Positions 10,581 to 21,361 of a DNA stretch of 64,000 nucleotides are shown piece after piece. The notes beneath the pieces were generated by a model. It was given only the letters and a program-made list of their open reading frames with translations, searched no databases and had not been told where the DNA came from. Made by a program: the position numbers and the translations under genes. The stretch covers positions 1-64,000 of the forward strand of contig NW_005178986.1 in the NCBI RefSeq assembly GCF_000350225.1, in the 5' to 3' direction. This DNA is from Chondrus crispus (taxonomy: Eukaryota > Rhodophyta > Florideophyceae > Gigartinales > Gigartinaceae). Positions within the stretch are counted from its first letter, which is position 1; every line of letters begins with the position of its first letter.

Positions 10581-13498
10581 GTGCACTCGTCCCGGGCGAT
10601 ATTCGATCGTGAAGTCGAATTCAGCTAGGCGAAGTCTCCATCTTGTTAGTCTCCCGGAGGACTCCGTTAACGTCATGAGCCATCGTAGGGCGTCATGATC
10701 CGTTCGAACCGTAAAGTGCGTACCTTCGATATACGGCCGCAACGATGTGATTGCCCACACAACAGCGTAACATTCGCGCTCAGTAGCGGAATAGTTTCGT
10801 TCGCTTTCGCTAAGGGCATAAGACCAGTAGCCGACTGGATGCCAACTACCAGGATCGTCCTGTTGTTGTAGAAGCGTACAGCCGAGCTGGTAAGCGGAAG
10901 CATCAGTATCGATGACGTATGGCTTACCCAACCGTGGCAAAGCCAACACGGGGGGCGAGACCATTCTATTTTTCAGCTCTTCGAATGCCTTCACTTGGGA
11001 ATCTGCTGGGCTATCCCAATTCACGTCTGCGTTCTTACGCGTCATTTCCGTCAAAGCTTTTGCAACTTTCGAAAATCCCTGAACGAAACGTCGATACACG
11101 TTGCAGGCTCCCAAGAAAGAACGGACCTGGGTGAGGGTTCGAGGGAACTCGGCAGACGCGAATGCAGACGGCGCATCCTCGGCGACTTGTAGCTTACCAG
11201 GAGTTATAACGTGCCCAAGGTATCGTACCTTACGTTGGAAGAAGGCGCACTTCTTTAGCTTCAGCGAGATTCCCGCTGATCGTAGCAGCGAAAGGACGGT
11301 ATCGAGGTGCTGTACGTGCTGTTCCATGGTACGAAAGAACACGATTACATCGTCAAGGTAAACGAGGCAAATTTGCCAACGTACGCCAGACAGTATGATG
11401 TCTAGCGCTCACTGAAACGTCGCCGGGGCGTTTCGTAGGCCGAAAGGCATCCGTAAATATCGGAACGTACCGAGATAGCTCGTAAACGTAGTCTTGTCAC
11501 GATCTTCTGGAGCAACCGGGATTTGCCAATATCCCGAGTTGCAGTCCAATGTGGAAAAGATCTTAGCGTCTCCAAGGGAGTCGATACAATCGTCCATGCG
11601 CGGTAGGGGATAAGCGTCCCCTAACGTTTTCGTGTTCAGGCGTCTGTAGTCGACGCAGAAACGAAGTGACCCGTCCTTCTTTGGGACGAGCACTACGGGA
11701 GAAGCCCACTCAGAGGTCGCGGGTTCGATAACCCCAGCATTGAGCATCTTCTCAATTTCTTTTGCGACCTTCGTACGCATCGCAGGTCCTTAGCGATACG
11801 GCATTGAACGTAGGGGTTTCGTACCGTTCTCGAGCTCAATGCGATGTTCTGTCGCCGAGATGGTACCAAGATTGCCATCCCACATCGACGAGTGCTTCCG
11901 TAGCACAGCCATAATTTCGGCTCGTAAGGGTTCGTCCGTAATGTGGCTGAAGCTAACCTGAGATTCCCAGTCTTCTGGAACCTTCTCCTTCGTAGAACAG
12001 CTATGTTCTTCCGCAGGGTCCGATGCCCCTTCGTAGTTCGACCTCTCATTAGTTGAGATTGTCTCTGGGATTGCCGAGATATTGAGAACTCGGCCCATTT
12101 CTTCAGCGACTGGTCGCTCTGGCGTAAGGATAGCGACTGGGTTGCGCTTCACATACCCAATGATGGTATTCTTAGGAAGCCTCCGTGGCTTTCGGGAGAA
12201 GTTCGCAACGATGACTTCAAACGGACGGTTGGGAAGTACATCCGCCACCCCGTTCGTTAGTCGTACACCATGACGGTGTTGCAAGGAAGGCTTACGGTCA
12301 AGAAATACAAGACCTAAACCCTTCGTAGTGACCCTCACTCCGAGTTGTGACATAGCCGGGATCGAAATCCATTTGGCCAGACGGATGGGTTGGGCGTCAG
12401 TTTCACGACCGTTGTCGTTCCGTGTATGTCGCGATGGCTTGGTACTCGTGTCGCCGTTAGTAGAAGCGACGCCTTTTGCGTCTATAATGGCGACGCCGCG
12501 TCCACGACGTAATTCAAGGCATTGCTTGTCGATGTCAATTCGTTTGACGTGCGCGTCGATGAAAGACGTCCCTAGGAGGACTTCTACAGCGAGAGAATCG
12601 GCTACCACGAAGGGTAGTCGATACGTGACGTTACCGAGTCGTACAGCGAGACGGACGACTGCGGTAAGCTTCAGCGGGCTCGAATCTGCTCCTGCCAATC
12701 TTGGCAACGAGGCGTTCGGTATTTGATACGTTCACCAGTTCGGAGGGAGACAGTCCCTACGCACGAGAATGTATCCTGAACACGTATCAATCGCAATTCG
12801 ATACGGCTTTAAGGCGTTGGTGGCGGTACCAATCGAACCGTAGACGGCATTCAGCTTCGAGGAAAGCAAGCACACCACCCCGTCTACGACTCGGGGATCC
12901 CCCTTCGCGAGGTAATCACCTGGACGAGGACGTTTTCGTCTCGTTTTTCTTTTCTCTCGGGGCCTTGCCGCTCTCGATCTCGGTCGGGATTTTTTGTCCA
13001 TGACAGAATCCGTTTGCGCCCCGGCGCAATCTTTGGAAGGACCTGGTTCGCCAGGTCGTAGAGTTCCATCGGTCACGAGGTACCCCTCGTCGGGTTGCAA
13101 GGCGGCTAGCGGCGCACAGTTATCAGGGTTGACATTGCGGGAACTCTGAACGGCTCTGCCTCTCTGCTCGTCGGGCTTTTCGTGCTGCCCGTCGTTTTGG
13201 TGCACGTTTGGAGATAAGGAAACAAGTGAATCTTGCAACATTGCAAACGAGACCACCTTTACTCTTTTCCCGAAGAACTACTCTCATCGGAGGTATCTGG
13301 GCGACTTGAGGTATTCCTATTCGCGGGATTCTCTTGTTCCGCTCGTGCGGTTTCGAGCCGCTCTCCGTCCAAACGCGCCACGTCGGCTCGCACGAGCATT
13401 ACCAGTTCTTCATTCGCGCTTGTCGCGAAGTCAGAGGTGACGAGATCGGGCAGGTACATCATTGCTCCTTCCACGTCGTTCTGCGTAGGACGACGCAC
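10581..13498 (-). pseudogene. pol: Pol of C1: protease, RT, RNase H; several stops
   Basis: Seen: an N-terminal linker (13498-13259 and 13256-12732, different frames), protease (IAIDTCSG near 12790), linker, RT with YLDDVIVF (near 11345-11365), and RNase H up to the LTR insertion at 10581 (TDHDALRWLM, WRLRLAEFDF). In-frame stops lie at 12732-12734 (TGA), 11790-11792 (TAA, between PYR and GP) and 11409-11411 (TGA where family members read ATFQ-R-A, so CGA to TGA). A frame change lies near 13256. The gene is dead apart from any mobilisation in trans. Confidence 0.88.
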
Positions 13499-13528
13499 TT
13501 CACGATTTGTTTGCCCACCACGACGGGG

Positions 13529-15565
13529 TTAATTCGTATCGGACGAACGATAGCCTTGATCGGGTCTTCGGAGGACTGTTTTGCTTGGTTCACGGAAACC
13601 AACTTGTCGCTGACGGCCTCTGTTACCCGCTTGACGGAAGCGGTCGTCTGGGAGCTGCCTGAGCAGGTTCCGCATATGAGGCCTCGTCTCCAGTTGATAC
13701 TCGTAGTTACGGTATGCGGAGTAGGGTTGCTGCTCTTTCGTCAGAAAGGGGCACGTGTAGAGGGTGTGCCCCACGATGCGGCAGAGCCAGCAACGATGGT
13801 ACAGGGAATTGGGCGGCACGATCGATTGTGCCAGCCTCACCTGTTCCTCCGTTAGAGCGCGAACGTGAGAAGGAATAAAACGCTCGATGCGCTTCGTGAT
13901 ATCCACTTCCGTTGTGCTTGTCGGATCTTCCGCCGACCTGGCGGTGTTAAACGTATCGGAACTTGTCGATTCGGCGACAGCTCGTCCGGGCATGATTAAT
14001 ACGGGATCAAACTGTGCGCCCGGTGGCGCATCGAGTAAGCCAGCATTCCCAGCCACGAGATTGCTTGGGGCTTCGTGTCCTGTGAGATACAACGTCGAGC
14101 CAGAAGATGAAGGCGCCCTCGGTGGACGTACTCGAGGCGTCCGTTGCGCGTTCGCTCCGATGTCGGGTAAAGCTTTTCCCGAACGGGCTCGATAGGTATT
14201 ACCCTCCGCGAGCGCCATGCGGCGAACAGCGGCAAGGTCGTTTCGTTCGACAAACGGAAGGCGATAAACGGTCTCGGTTACTACATCCCTCGTTTCGACA
14301 GCCAATCCGCGGATGAAGTAGTTCACCAGCGCGGCGTCGGAGAACACGGCGGTACAGGAGTACGCGAGATCTTCGAGTCGATCTGCGTACACGTTTTCGT
14401 TTTCATGCGGAAGTTGACGACTCGTAGCGACCTTTTCGTAGGCATCGTTGAGAACGTCGTCCGTAAGATAACGGCGGATCAGCAGGTTCACCAACCCGGG
14501 CCACGAAATTGACCCAGCGCTTCGTAGCGAAGCGGATCGTAACGCCGTCATCGTGTAAGAAGTGTACAGGCGTTCCGCGTCACGCTCCAAGAAATGAGCG
14601 ATGACTCGTACAGCTACGCCCTCGTTGAGGTGCTGTGCGTTAAAGGTGATGCTGATGTCCTTGAGAAAAGACAGCAGCGTTATCGGGGAGGAGCAATCGA
14701 AGGTCTTCATCGTAGGCCGTATGCCTTGGCAGCGCTTCACGTATTTGCCAATTCGTCCGGCATCGTTCTCCGAGACGATAATAGAAATATTGTCGAGACG
14801 ATAGAGTCGATAGTCGACAACGTGGCTGAACTCTTGAAGTAAGGTCTTCGTGGGCTCGATCCCAGGCTCAAGAGGTCCTAAATGACCGAAGGGCATCACA
14901 GCGAGTGGCGGTGAAGGCGTTTCCGGTCGGTATGGAATCTTGTGGGACACAAACGGAGGGCCTGTGGCCCGTGCTTCACGAGCGTGAGCTTCACGACGAA
15001 ACCCATTCGGTTCCAGACGATCGGAACCCGTAGGAAGAGGGTCAAAAGGACGCAACAAAACAGGACTCGGTCGAGACACGTCGCGAGCGTTCGCGGACGT
15101 TGAGGATATATCCGATCCTCTCTCTCGCAGCCGATTCGCGCGGCTTCGTTGCTGATTCACTTGAGCGGCTAGGCGCGAGAACGTGCCCATCTGCTCTGCG
15201 GTCAGGTCAGTTGACCTATCGGGGATAAGGCTCTCGCAAAGGACGAGTCGAGATTCGATCGTATCGACGTGAGCTCGGAGGCTCTCAAGTCCTTGCGTGA
15301 AAGATTGGTATCGACCCAACATTAGTTCACGGAGATTGTCTCGGTAATGCTCGTAGACATCATCATAGACGTCGCTACGGAGCGCTTCCCGTATATCCTC
15401 GAGGTTTCGAAGCATCCTCTCGTACGAATCCATGTCGGGAGCACCTTGAGTTGGGCGAAAGTCGAAAGCATGTTCAACGACTCTGCTCGGTTCAACCGGC
15501 GGTGGGATCGGAGCGGACGGTTCGGCGGCTTCAGAACCAGCGAGGGAACGATGAGGCGAACTCAT
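13529..15565 (-). CDS. gag: Gag of element C, 678 aa, intact
   Basis: Single open frame from ATG 15565 to the stop at 13529, about 70 bases downstream of the PBS. The N-terminal third is polar and helix-rich (coiled-coil potential about residues 45-160). The central part is a Ty3-type capsid region (FLKDISITFN, WPGLVNLLIRRYLTDD and YADRLEDLAYSC-type motifs). A nucleocapsid zinc knuckle CWLCRIVGHTLYTC lies near 13745-13790, followed by an Arg/Gln-rich tail. It is the only undamaged gag in the window, although the pol behind it is broken. Confidence 0.9.
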   Translation of the reverse strand: MSSPHRSLAGSEAAEPSAPIPPPVEPSRVVEHAFDFRPTQGAPDMDSYERMLRNLEDIREALRSDVYDDVYEHYRDNLRELMLGRYQSFTQGLESLRAHVDTIESRLVLCESLIPDRSTDLTAEQMGTFSRLAAQVNQQRSRANRLRERGSDISSTSANARDVSRPSPVLLRPFDPLPTGSDRLEPNGFRREAHAREARATGPPFVSHKIPYRPETPSPPLAVMPFGHLGPLEPGIEPTKTLLQEFSHVVDYRLYRLDNISIIVSENDAGRIGKYVKRCQGIRPTMKTFDCSSPITLLSFLKDISITFNAQHLNEGVAVRVIAHFLERDAERLYTSYTMTALRSASLRSAGSISWPGLVNLLIRRYLTDDVLNDAYEKVATSRQLPHENENVYADRLEDLAYSCTAVFSDAALVNYFIRGLAVETRDVVTETVYRLPFVERNDLAAVRRMALAEGNTYRARSGKALPDIGANAQRTPRVRPPRAPSSSGSTLYLTGHEAPSNLVAGNAGLLDAPPGAQFDPVLIMPGRAVAESTSSDTFNTARSAEDPTSTTEVDITKRIERFIPSHVRALTEEQVRLAQSIVPPNSLYHRCWLCRIVGHTLYTCPFLTKEQQPYSAYRNYEYQLETRPHMRNLLRQLPDDRFRQAGNRGRQRQVGFREPSKTVLRRPDQGYRSSDTN

Positions 15566-15632
15566 ATCGACGAGGCGACGGTTGCCAACGATATTGCTTT
15601 GCGCAGCAAACGTAGCGTGCGCTCACACTTCT

Positions 15633-15646
15633 AGGTCGGGAGACCA
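15633..15646 (-). promoter_or_regulatory. Primer-binding site of element C
   Basis: On the element strand TGGTCTCCCGACCT starts one base after the LTR end (CTACTACA|C|TGG). The same 14-mer is used by family A, so the two families probably share a tRNA primer. Confidence 0.7.
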
Positions 15647-15647
15647 G

Positions 15648-16413
15648 TGTAGTAGAACGTGCCGCGCTCGACCAGCTTCGGGTAGCGGGAGCTGCGACAC
15701 GTCGTACTGTAGTTCGAGGCGTGCGAGACGCGACGATTGCCGTGCACACGTGTAGTAAGAACCACAAAACAAGACAGAAGGGAGTTCGGTAGCTGGTTGG
15801 TAGAGGTTTTGGTAGAACGGTGTGGGTTCGACACAACGATGCCACGAAAGGCAGATCGACGTCCTCGACGTGGTAACTCGACGCCGTGCCGAGGCGACGC
15901 CGTCACGAAGGACGAATCCGGGCGCTATGCGGAGCGCTCGTCGTGCGTTACCCCTGCGGTGGCGTACTTTTCGTTGTGCTCGATGTACAAAAAGGGAAGA
16001 CGAAAACATAGTCAGGCGAAAGACTTGGGCACAAAACCAAGGGACAAAGGGGTCGGCCCTCGAGATGATGCCACCGCGTTCATCGATCACCCACTCGAGT
16101 CCTTCCCCTTCCCTACTTTATTATATCTACTACAGTAGTCCCCGTTCTTACAGTGCCAGACTGTAACGGTACGACTACACGTCGGGCACTAACGGTCCTG
16201 CACTTGGGCGCCAGCGAGGTACGCCGGTATCATACATTAGACGGTATGATTCGAGTACAGTACGTACACGGACGCGAATTGCGCTGCCCAACTTACCGGG
16301 CGATAAGGTAATTACCTTTCGAATTGGGAATTTATCCAATGCGGTCCTTGTCATACACCATCGGGTGTTCGAGTACAGTATGTACACTAGTGGACACTTG
16401 GCGATATACCACA
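15648..16413 (-). repeat. LTR of family C shared by two tandem element copies, 766 bp
   Basis: Plus-strand ends TGTAGTAG...ATACCACA with TG/CA termini. Its left flank is a PBS and gag, making it the 5' LTR of C1. Its right flank, read on the element strand, is the purine tract GGCGAGGAGGGGGCCA, making it the 3' LTR of the copy to the right (C2). A partial second copy is at 34445-34921. Contains several TACAGTAC-like words. Minus-strand frames inside it (such as 15623-16090) look like chance. Confidence 0.85.
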
Positions 16414-16433
16414 TGGCCCCCTCCTCGCCTTGA
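16414..16433 (-). other. Polypurine tract next to 3' LTR of C2
   Basis: Element-strand AAGGCGAGGAGGGGGCCA immediately before the LTR start TGTGGTATA. This is the expected plus-strand primer of reverse transcription. A near copy is at 19396-19412. Confidence 0.75.
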
Positions 16434-16902
16434 GCGTCCCGCTCAAATTTTGCAAAAAATATTTCCCGAAAAATTACGCACGGCGCGTGCGCTAAGCACT
16501 CATGTGTCCCACTTCAAAATTTGCGCAAAAATTAAGCAGGACAAATCAGCTGCGGACACGTCTGTCCTCGTTTGGCCACGATTTTGCCAAGCATGCATCT
16601 CGCCGTCGGAGTTCGCATATGTTGACAGCGCAGCATCTGACGCGACCGAGCGCAGCGAAGGGGTAGACGATCGGTCCGTCTCGTTTCAGTTTGTCGTCCC
16701 ACGACTCGTTCTCCATTTCTTAGTGCGATTCGATCACACTCCGTTGTTCTTCTGCAAAAGGTAAGCCGTGCGAGCTTCCTTTCGTTTTCCGTACCGCGGG
16801 CGGCACCGGTTGCTCCGCGCAGTCGTTCTGACTTAACAGATCGTGTTTTCGGCGTCCTTTTTGTGACGCAGACGTATCCCGCGCGAATCCGCCTCGCTTG
16901 CG

Positions 16903-19139
16903 ATGTCTCCGAACGACAACGTTGTGCGAAAGCTTGCACCATCGCTCGCGGACAGGCCGTCTGTTCCTGTTTCGAGTGCCCCGCCTACGCTTGGGCTCGC
17001 GTCGGTAGGACCGCCTGCCGTCGTCACCACCGAGGTTCCTTCCGTCTCGTCGGGACTCCCCGTCGATACAGTGCAATCAGGGCCTGTTCGTATGTCCCAA
17101 GATTTTTCAGGAGGTGATCCTGTCGTTTGTTCGTCGGGGAACATCGTGGACAAGCAAGGTCCTCCCGCCGTGGGCTCTTCATCGGCGTCAGGCCCATCGG
17201 GGGTCTGTGATCACGCATCGAACGTGCCGTTTGGCGTTGGGAGCCTGAAGCCGACGCGCCGGTCTGCTCTGGAGGAGTCTTGAAACGTGAACGTCACTAA
17301 GCCCGGTGGCCTTATGAAGTTGCGCCGTTACGAGTGGTACTGTGCCACGGCAAGTTATTCAGCATTCGGAAGCTGTCGCGTCCCAGGATATCCGTACACA
17401 GGATCCCCCCCGAGCGAGGGCGTCTTGCGGAACGGTTCCGCAACGTCGCTGCTCGGCCGTGCCGATACTTCCGCTCAATCGCTACCGAGAGCAGGATTGA
17501 CGTACGAATGGGAGGAGTTCCCTCGTGTAGACGTGACACTCGAAGATGTCCTTTCAGTGGACAGTCCCCGCCCTGACCTCCGTCGGTTCCAGAAAATGGC
17601 GGGAGGTGGGACATCGTCGTCCATCGTTACGGCCTGGCAAGAATATTTTGGGCAGGGACCCGCGTTTCAGGTGCCCTTGGAAATTCTGTGTGACCGCGCG
17701 TTTGTATTTTCTTACTCCGAAGTGGAGTACGTTGACCGAGCCGCTCGGTTCCTTTTTGGGACTGTCGACCCGTCGGATACAGAGATGCCCCTTCCTTTGG
17801 TCAAGCCTCTGTATACGTACCCAGTTCCGGGCTCAGACGGTCTTCGTCCGGTGGTAACGAAAGCCACCGCGGGCTTAATGCGCCTAACTGGCCGCGTGTT
17901 TTGGCCATCCGACTGGCTCGTTCATCGCCGGAGCGGATCGCATGAATCTCGAGTGACTCCGTCGTCGGAGTTGGCGATTGGTCTGACCAAGATAGATTTC
18001 GCGGAGCTCCCTCCGGTCGTTTGGCAGTCTATGCCACCGGCAGGGGTGCCCGTACTCTGTCCCCTCGTTTTAAGGTACTTCGGCTATGCGGCGAACGACC
18101 GCCGGCACCCGTATCTTTCTCGCCTCGAGCGAGTCGTGACCTTCGAGTGGTCCGTTAACGTTGCATGTGCGATCTTGCAGCAAGCCCTCGGTGAGCGTCG
18201 AGCCTTCCTCGTCTCAGACGGCGTACTTAATGCACTCCGTTCGGTCGTGGCGGGCGCGCCTCGTCTGGCAGCCCCGCTCGTTGGTCGTGGCCTCTACGAA
18301 TGTGGTCGTTCTCAGAAGCCCTGGGACTTATGGAACACGTCCGTAGTGCACCAGAAGCACTTTTCGTCGTATGGGAGGATTTTTCGACCGGTGTCGAATC
18401 GTCGTTCGTGTACTATCACGCTGCGTCGGACTCCTTCCGTCGAGAGTACAGAAACAACCCAAGCTCAGGACGTCGACGGCGTTTGGGACTGGGTCACAAG
18501 AGGGACTACAGCCACGTTGCCGGAGAAGTTGCTTCTCTCCCAGCACCGTCTGGGGCATCTCTGGATCCTGCAGTCGTTGACGCAAGGGCCGTCGTCGAGT
18601 CTGATATTACCAGGGACGACCTCGTTCGATTGCCGAAAGCGGTCGAAGCGTTAGGCCAAAGGGCCTACGAGTCTTGGAATGTCGGCTCGATGGTCGGGAC
18701 GTTAGATCGCTGGTACCTCGTTCGTACAGCAGAGCTTCGTAAGATGAAGTGGGACCTTCGTGGTGCCCTTTCCGAGGCCAAGGTAGCTACGGAGCGTGCA
18801 GATCGAGCTGCGAGTACAGTAGAAGACTTGCGTACTTCTCTTCGTGAAGTTCGCGCAGAGCGCGATCGTTATCGTCAGCCACATGACACCCTCTGGCGTT
18901 CCCAAGGGTATGGAAATGCTCGTCATGGACATGACTCGTTGATTGGTTCGAGCGCCACGAATGCGCGCGGGCCCGTTCCGAGTATTCCGGATCCTTATTC
19001 TTCGGCTCTGCGTAATGGATACGAGACGGCGTATCGCCCATCGACGCGAGATATTGAGGGCTGTCCCCCTCTTGTTTCATCGGGAGACGAGGATGCGTAT
19101 TACCGAGACCGAACTGCAGGTCACTATGCCCGTCGTTAA
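16903..19139 (+). pseudogene. Antisense accessory gene of element C (unknown family; one stop, one frameshift)
   Basis: Lies between C integrase and the C 3' LTR, on the strand opposite gag-pol. Frame 16903-17283 (Ser/Pro/Val-rich leader) continues in the same frame after a TGA at 17281-17283 into 17287 to about 18295; the protein then moves to the frame of 18300-19139, implying one indel near 18290. Landmarks: DVTLEDVLSVDSPRPDL (about 17530), DRAFVFSYSEVEYV (about 17695-17735), GLMRLTGRVFWPSDWL (about 17875), LGERRAFLVSDGVLNALR (about 18190), ALFVVWEDF (about 18355), then a heptad-rich coiled coil (about 18740-18890). These blocks recur in the antisense genes of E and D2. Function unknown; no enzyme motif seen. 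The neat split-plus-single-lesion structure argues that it was a real protein of about 745 residues. Confidence 0.7.
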
Positions 19140-19395
19140 TTCGTCGTTGGAACTTGTTTCATTGTGCCCGGTGGCACTCGTGCATGGCTCTTCGGGTCTC
19201 GTGTCGCAGAATATGATGCATTGCTAAAGCGCGTGTTGGCTTCACTAACACCATTCTGGTTAGTCTTACAATAAAACAAATTGTTCTTTCGACATCGTGT
19301 TGTTCTTCGACCAACCCTGAATTAATTGTTCATCGCGCGTGGACCGTGCCACCTCGAAGAGCTTGAAACTCTCGAACGTTGCTACTGCAGCGTGC

Positions 19396-19412
19396 AGTTC
19401 TGGGCCCCCTCC
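19396..19412 (-). other. Second polypurine tract of C2
   Basis: Element-strand CTTGAGGAGGGGGCCC, just downstream of the chromodomain end and a near copy of the PPT at 16414-16433. The two tracts bracket the antisense gene module. Confidence 0.6.
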
Positions 19413-19460
19413 TCAAGCGTGAGGTCCCAGTCACGCCAATCGTGACCATGTCTTTTGGCT

Positions 19461-21361
19461 TTAAGGGGTTCGCGTATTGCGATGGAGGCGTTTTCGATAA
19501 CGACTGACGAGTTCTTCGGGGACATGGGTACGTTTAGTCCATGTGGGTTCTGCGTATCCAGTCCATTTGACGAGAAATTCCACATTTCCGTCTCGAGTAC
19601 GGTGGTCCAGGAGGCGATCCACCGTATACGTAGGTCCTTCGTGAACCTTCTGACCAAAGTCGGCGGCAGATGCGTGAGGCACTTCGTTTGATCCTGGAGG
19701 AGGTGCCTCTGCATTCGAATTTTCCGCCGTAGGCTCTGTCGCTGATTCGGCAGCGTTTGTACGAGCGCCTATCGGGGGCGGCGAAAAGACGCATCTGTCC
19801 GCGGAGACACGTTCAGTTACACCGTTCCGATCGATTGTCAGAGTCCGTTTGTCCTGTCGCAGGACCTGGTACGGCCCTTTGGCAGGGGACTGCAGCTTGC
19901 CGGGTTTTGTCGCCCCGTCCGTAGAGTCTAGGAAGATAAAATCTCCAGCTCTTATCCTTGACTTGACGCGGCGTACTCGCTTGTCAAAGTCTCGTTTATA
20001 ACGCGCTTGCGTTCGTTGCACGCTTTTGTATGCCTTTTGGATAGACACGTCCAAACGTTTTCTGAAACCGTCGCGAGCGGTCGTGTTCGGCGTAGAACGT
20101 CGTTGCACAGAGTGATGCAAAGAGAACTCTGGCGGAGGTCGCGTTAACACTAAATCGAAAGGGTTTGTCCTTGTAGATCTGTGCAGGTGACAGTTGTAAG
20201 CGTACGTTAACGCTCCGGCGTAAACATCCCAGTCGTTCTGGTGCTTGTTCACGTAATTTCGTAGCATAGCCACGATAGTACGGTTGTACCGCTCGGTCTG
20301 TCCGTTCGTTTGTGGATGGTAAGCTGAGGTAAAGAGGTTTGTTACCCCAAGAACTTCACAAACGGACCGGAAGAATCGGGCAGAGAATTGCGGACCGTTG
20401 TCCGACAGTAGTGTTTTTGGCACTCCGTATTTGAATACCCAGGCCTCGCAAAAAGCAACGGCCACGACATAGGCGGTGACGCTTCGTAACGCAACGACCT
20501 GCGTAAGTTTCGTGAAACGATCGGTAATCACAAGAAGGTATTTGCGTCCCTTCTTGGATTTCGGTAGAGGTCCAAGTATATCAATACCGATGGACTCTAG
20601 CGGTGCCGTTGCCGGAAACAGCTTGAGGCGGTGGAGCCTCTTACGTAACCGAACGCGGTTCTTCGCGCAATGTCGACAGTTCCGTACTGTCGCCGCGACG
20701 TCTACAGCCATGTGTGGCCAGTAGTACGTTCGTCTTAGGATGTAGTACATCCTGTTCTGTCCTGGATGTCCTGCGAAAACGGGGTCGTGCGTTAGCGATA
20801 AGATCCGAGCTCTTAACGTTTTAGGTACAACGATTTGCACGATATCACGTTCGTACGGGTGCTTGCGCTTGAGCAGCCCGTCCGTATCCTCGAAAAAGTG
20901 CGAGTCGCGTTTTCTGTCCTGTCGAGACAAAACCGTCTGTCAAAAGTCATCAGCTCGTTGTTCTTCAGCCAGCTCGTCGAAGGAGAGAGGAACGGGCAGT
21001 GCATCGTTTGGGCGGTTGTTGGACAGCGCCTCCTGGTCGTCAGGAAGGCCGAAGTCATCGAGTTCTACGTCGTCCATCTCGTCGGACTCGTCGTCCTCGT
21101 GCGGCCAAACGACTGGTTCCGTAGCGTCACGGGGAGCTCCGTTCGTATAGAGTGCTCCAGTGCGCGTCGTAACGAAAATCGTTTCCGTTTCGTGATCACA
21201 CTTCGGAGTGCATCGATGCTCCGTTAATTCATTCGAGACATCCTGAACCGTCGTCAAAAGGGAGACGTCACTGTCGAAGGTCGGTACTTCGTCGTCAATC
21301 TCGGGTTGGTTTCCCCTATTTGGGGCAACCAATCGTGAGAGGGCGTTCGGAACTTGGTGCA
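19461..21361 (-). pseudogene. pol: Pol of C2, 3' part: RNase H end, integrase, chromodomain
   Basis: Begins at the A LTR edge with HQVPNALSRL, which restores the sequence broken at 10581. An in-frame TGA at 20940-20942 (DF-stop-QTV) separates a short linker from the integrase. The integrase has the HHCC finger (HDPVFAGHPG...CRHCAKNR), catalytic D-D-E in GIDILGP, SDNGPQF and TNGQTERYNRT, followed by a GPY/F-type region. A C-terminal chromodomain-like fold (TVDRLLDHRTRDGNVEFLVK) ends near 19461. Chromodomains target chromovirus integration to modified chromatin. Confidence 0.9.

Larger units (their letters stand above)
10581..16413 (-). mobile_element. Ty3/gypsy chromovirus C1 (family C), 5' half, interrupted by A1
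   Basis: Minus-strand: LTR 15648-16413, PBS 15633-15646, gag 13529-15565, then protease/RT/RNase H down to 10581, where the A1 LTR begins. The reading frame ends at ...EYRPGRVH and its natural continuation, HQVPNALSRL, is found at 21361 next to the other A LTR. GTGCA is present at 10581-10585 and at 21357-21361, the expected 5-bp target duplication of the A insertion. Confidence 0.9.

Noticed and set aside
15623..16090. Minus-strand ORF beginning MIDERGG in the C LTR
   Set aside because: It lies wholly in the LTR next to the PBS; no protein features. Its appearance at the start of A2 gag is due to the deletion junction.
16532..17153. Minus-strand ORFs opposite the start of the C antisense gene
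   Set aside because: Shadow frames of the Ser/Pro-rich leader; the plus-strand frame is the one that continues into the conserved blocks.
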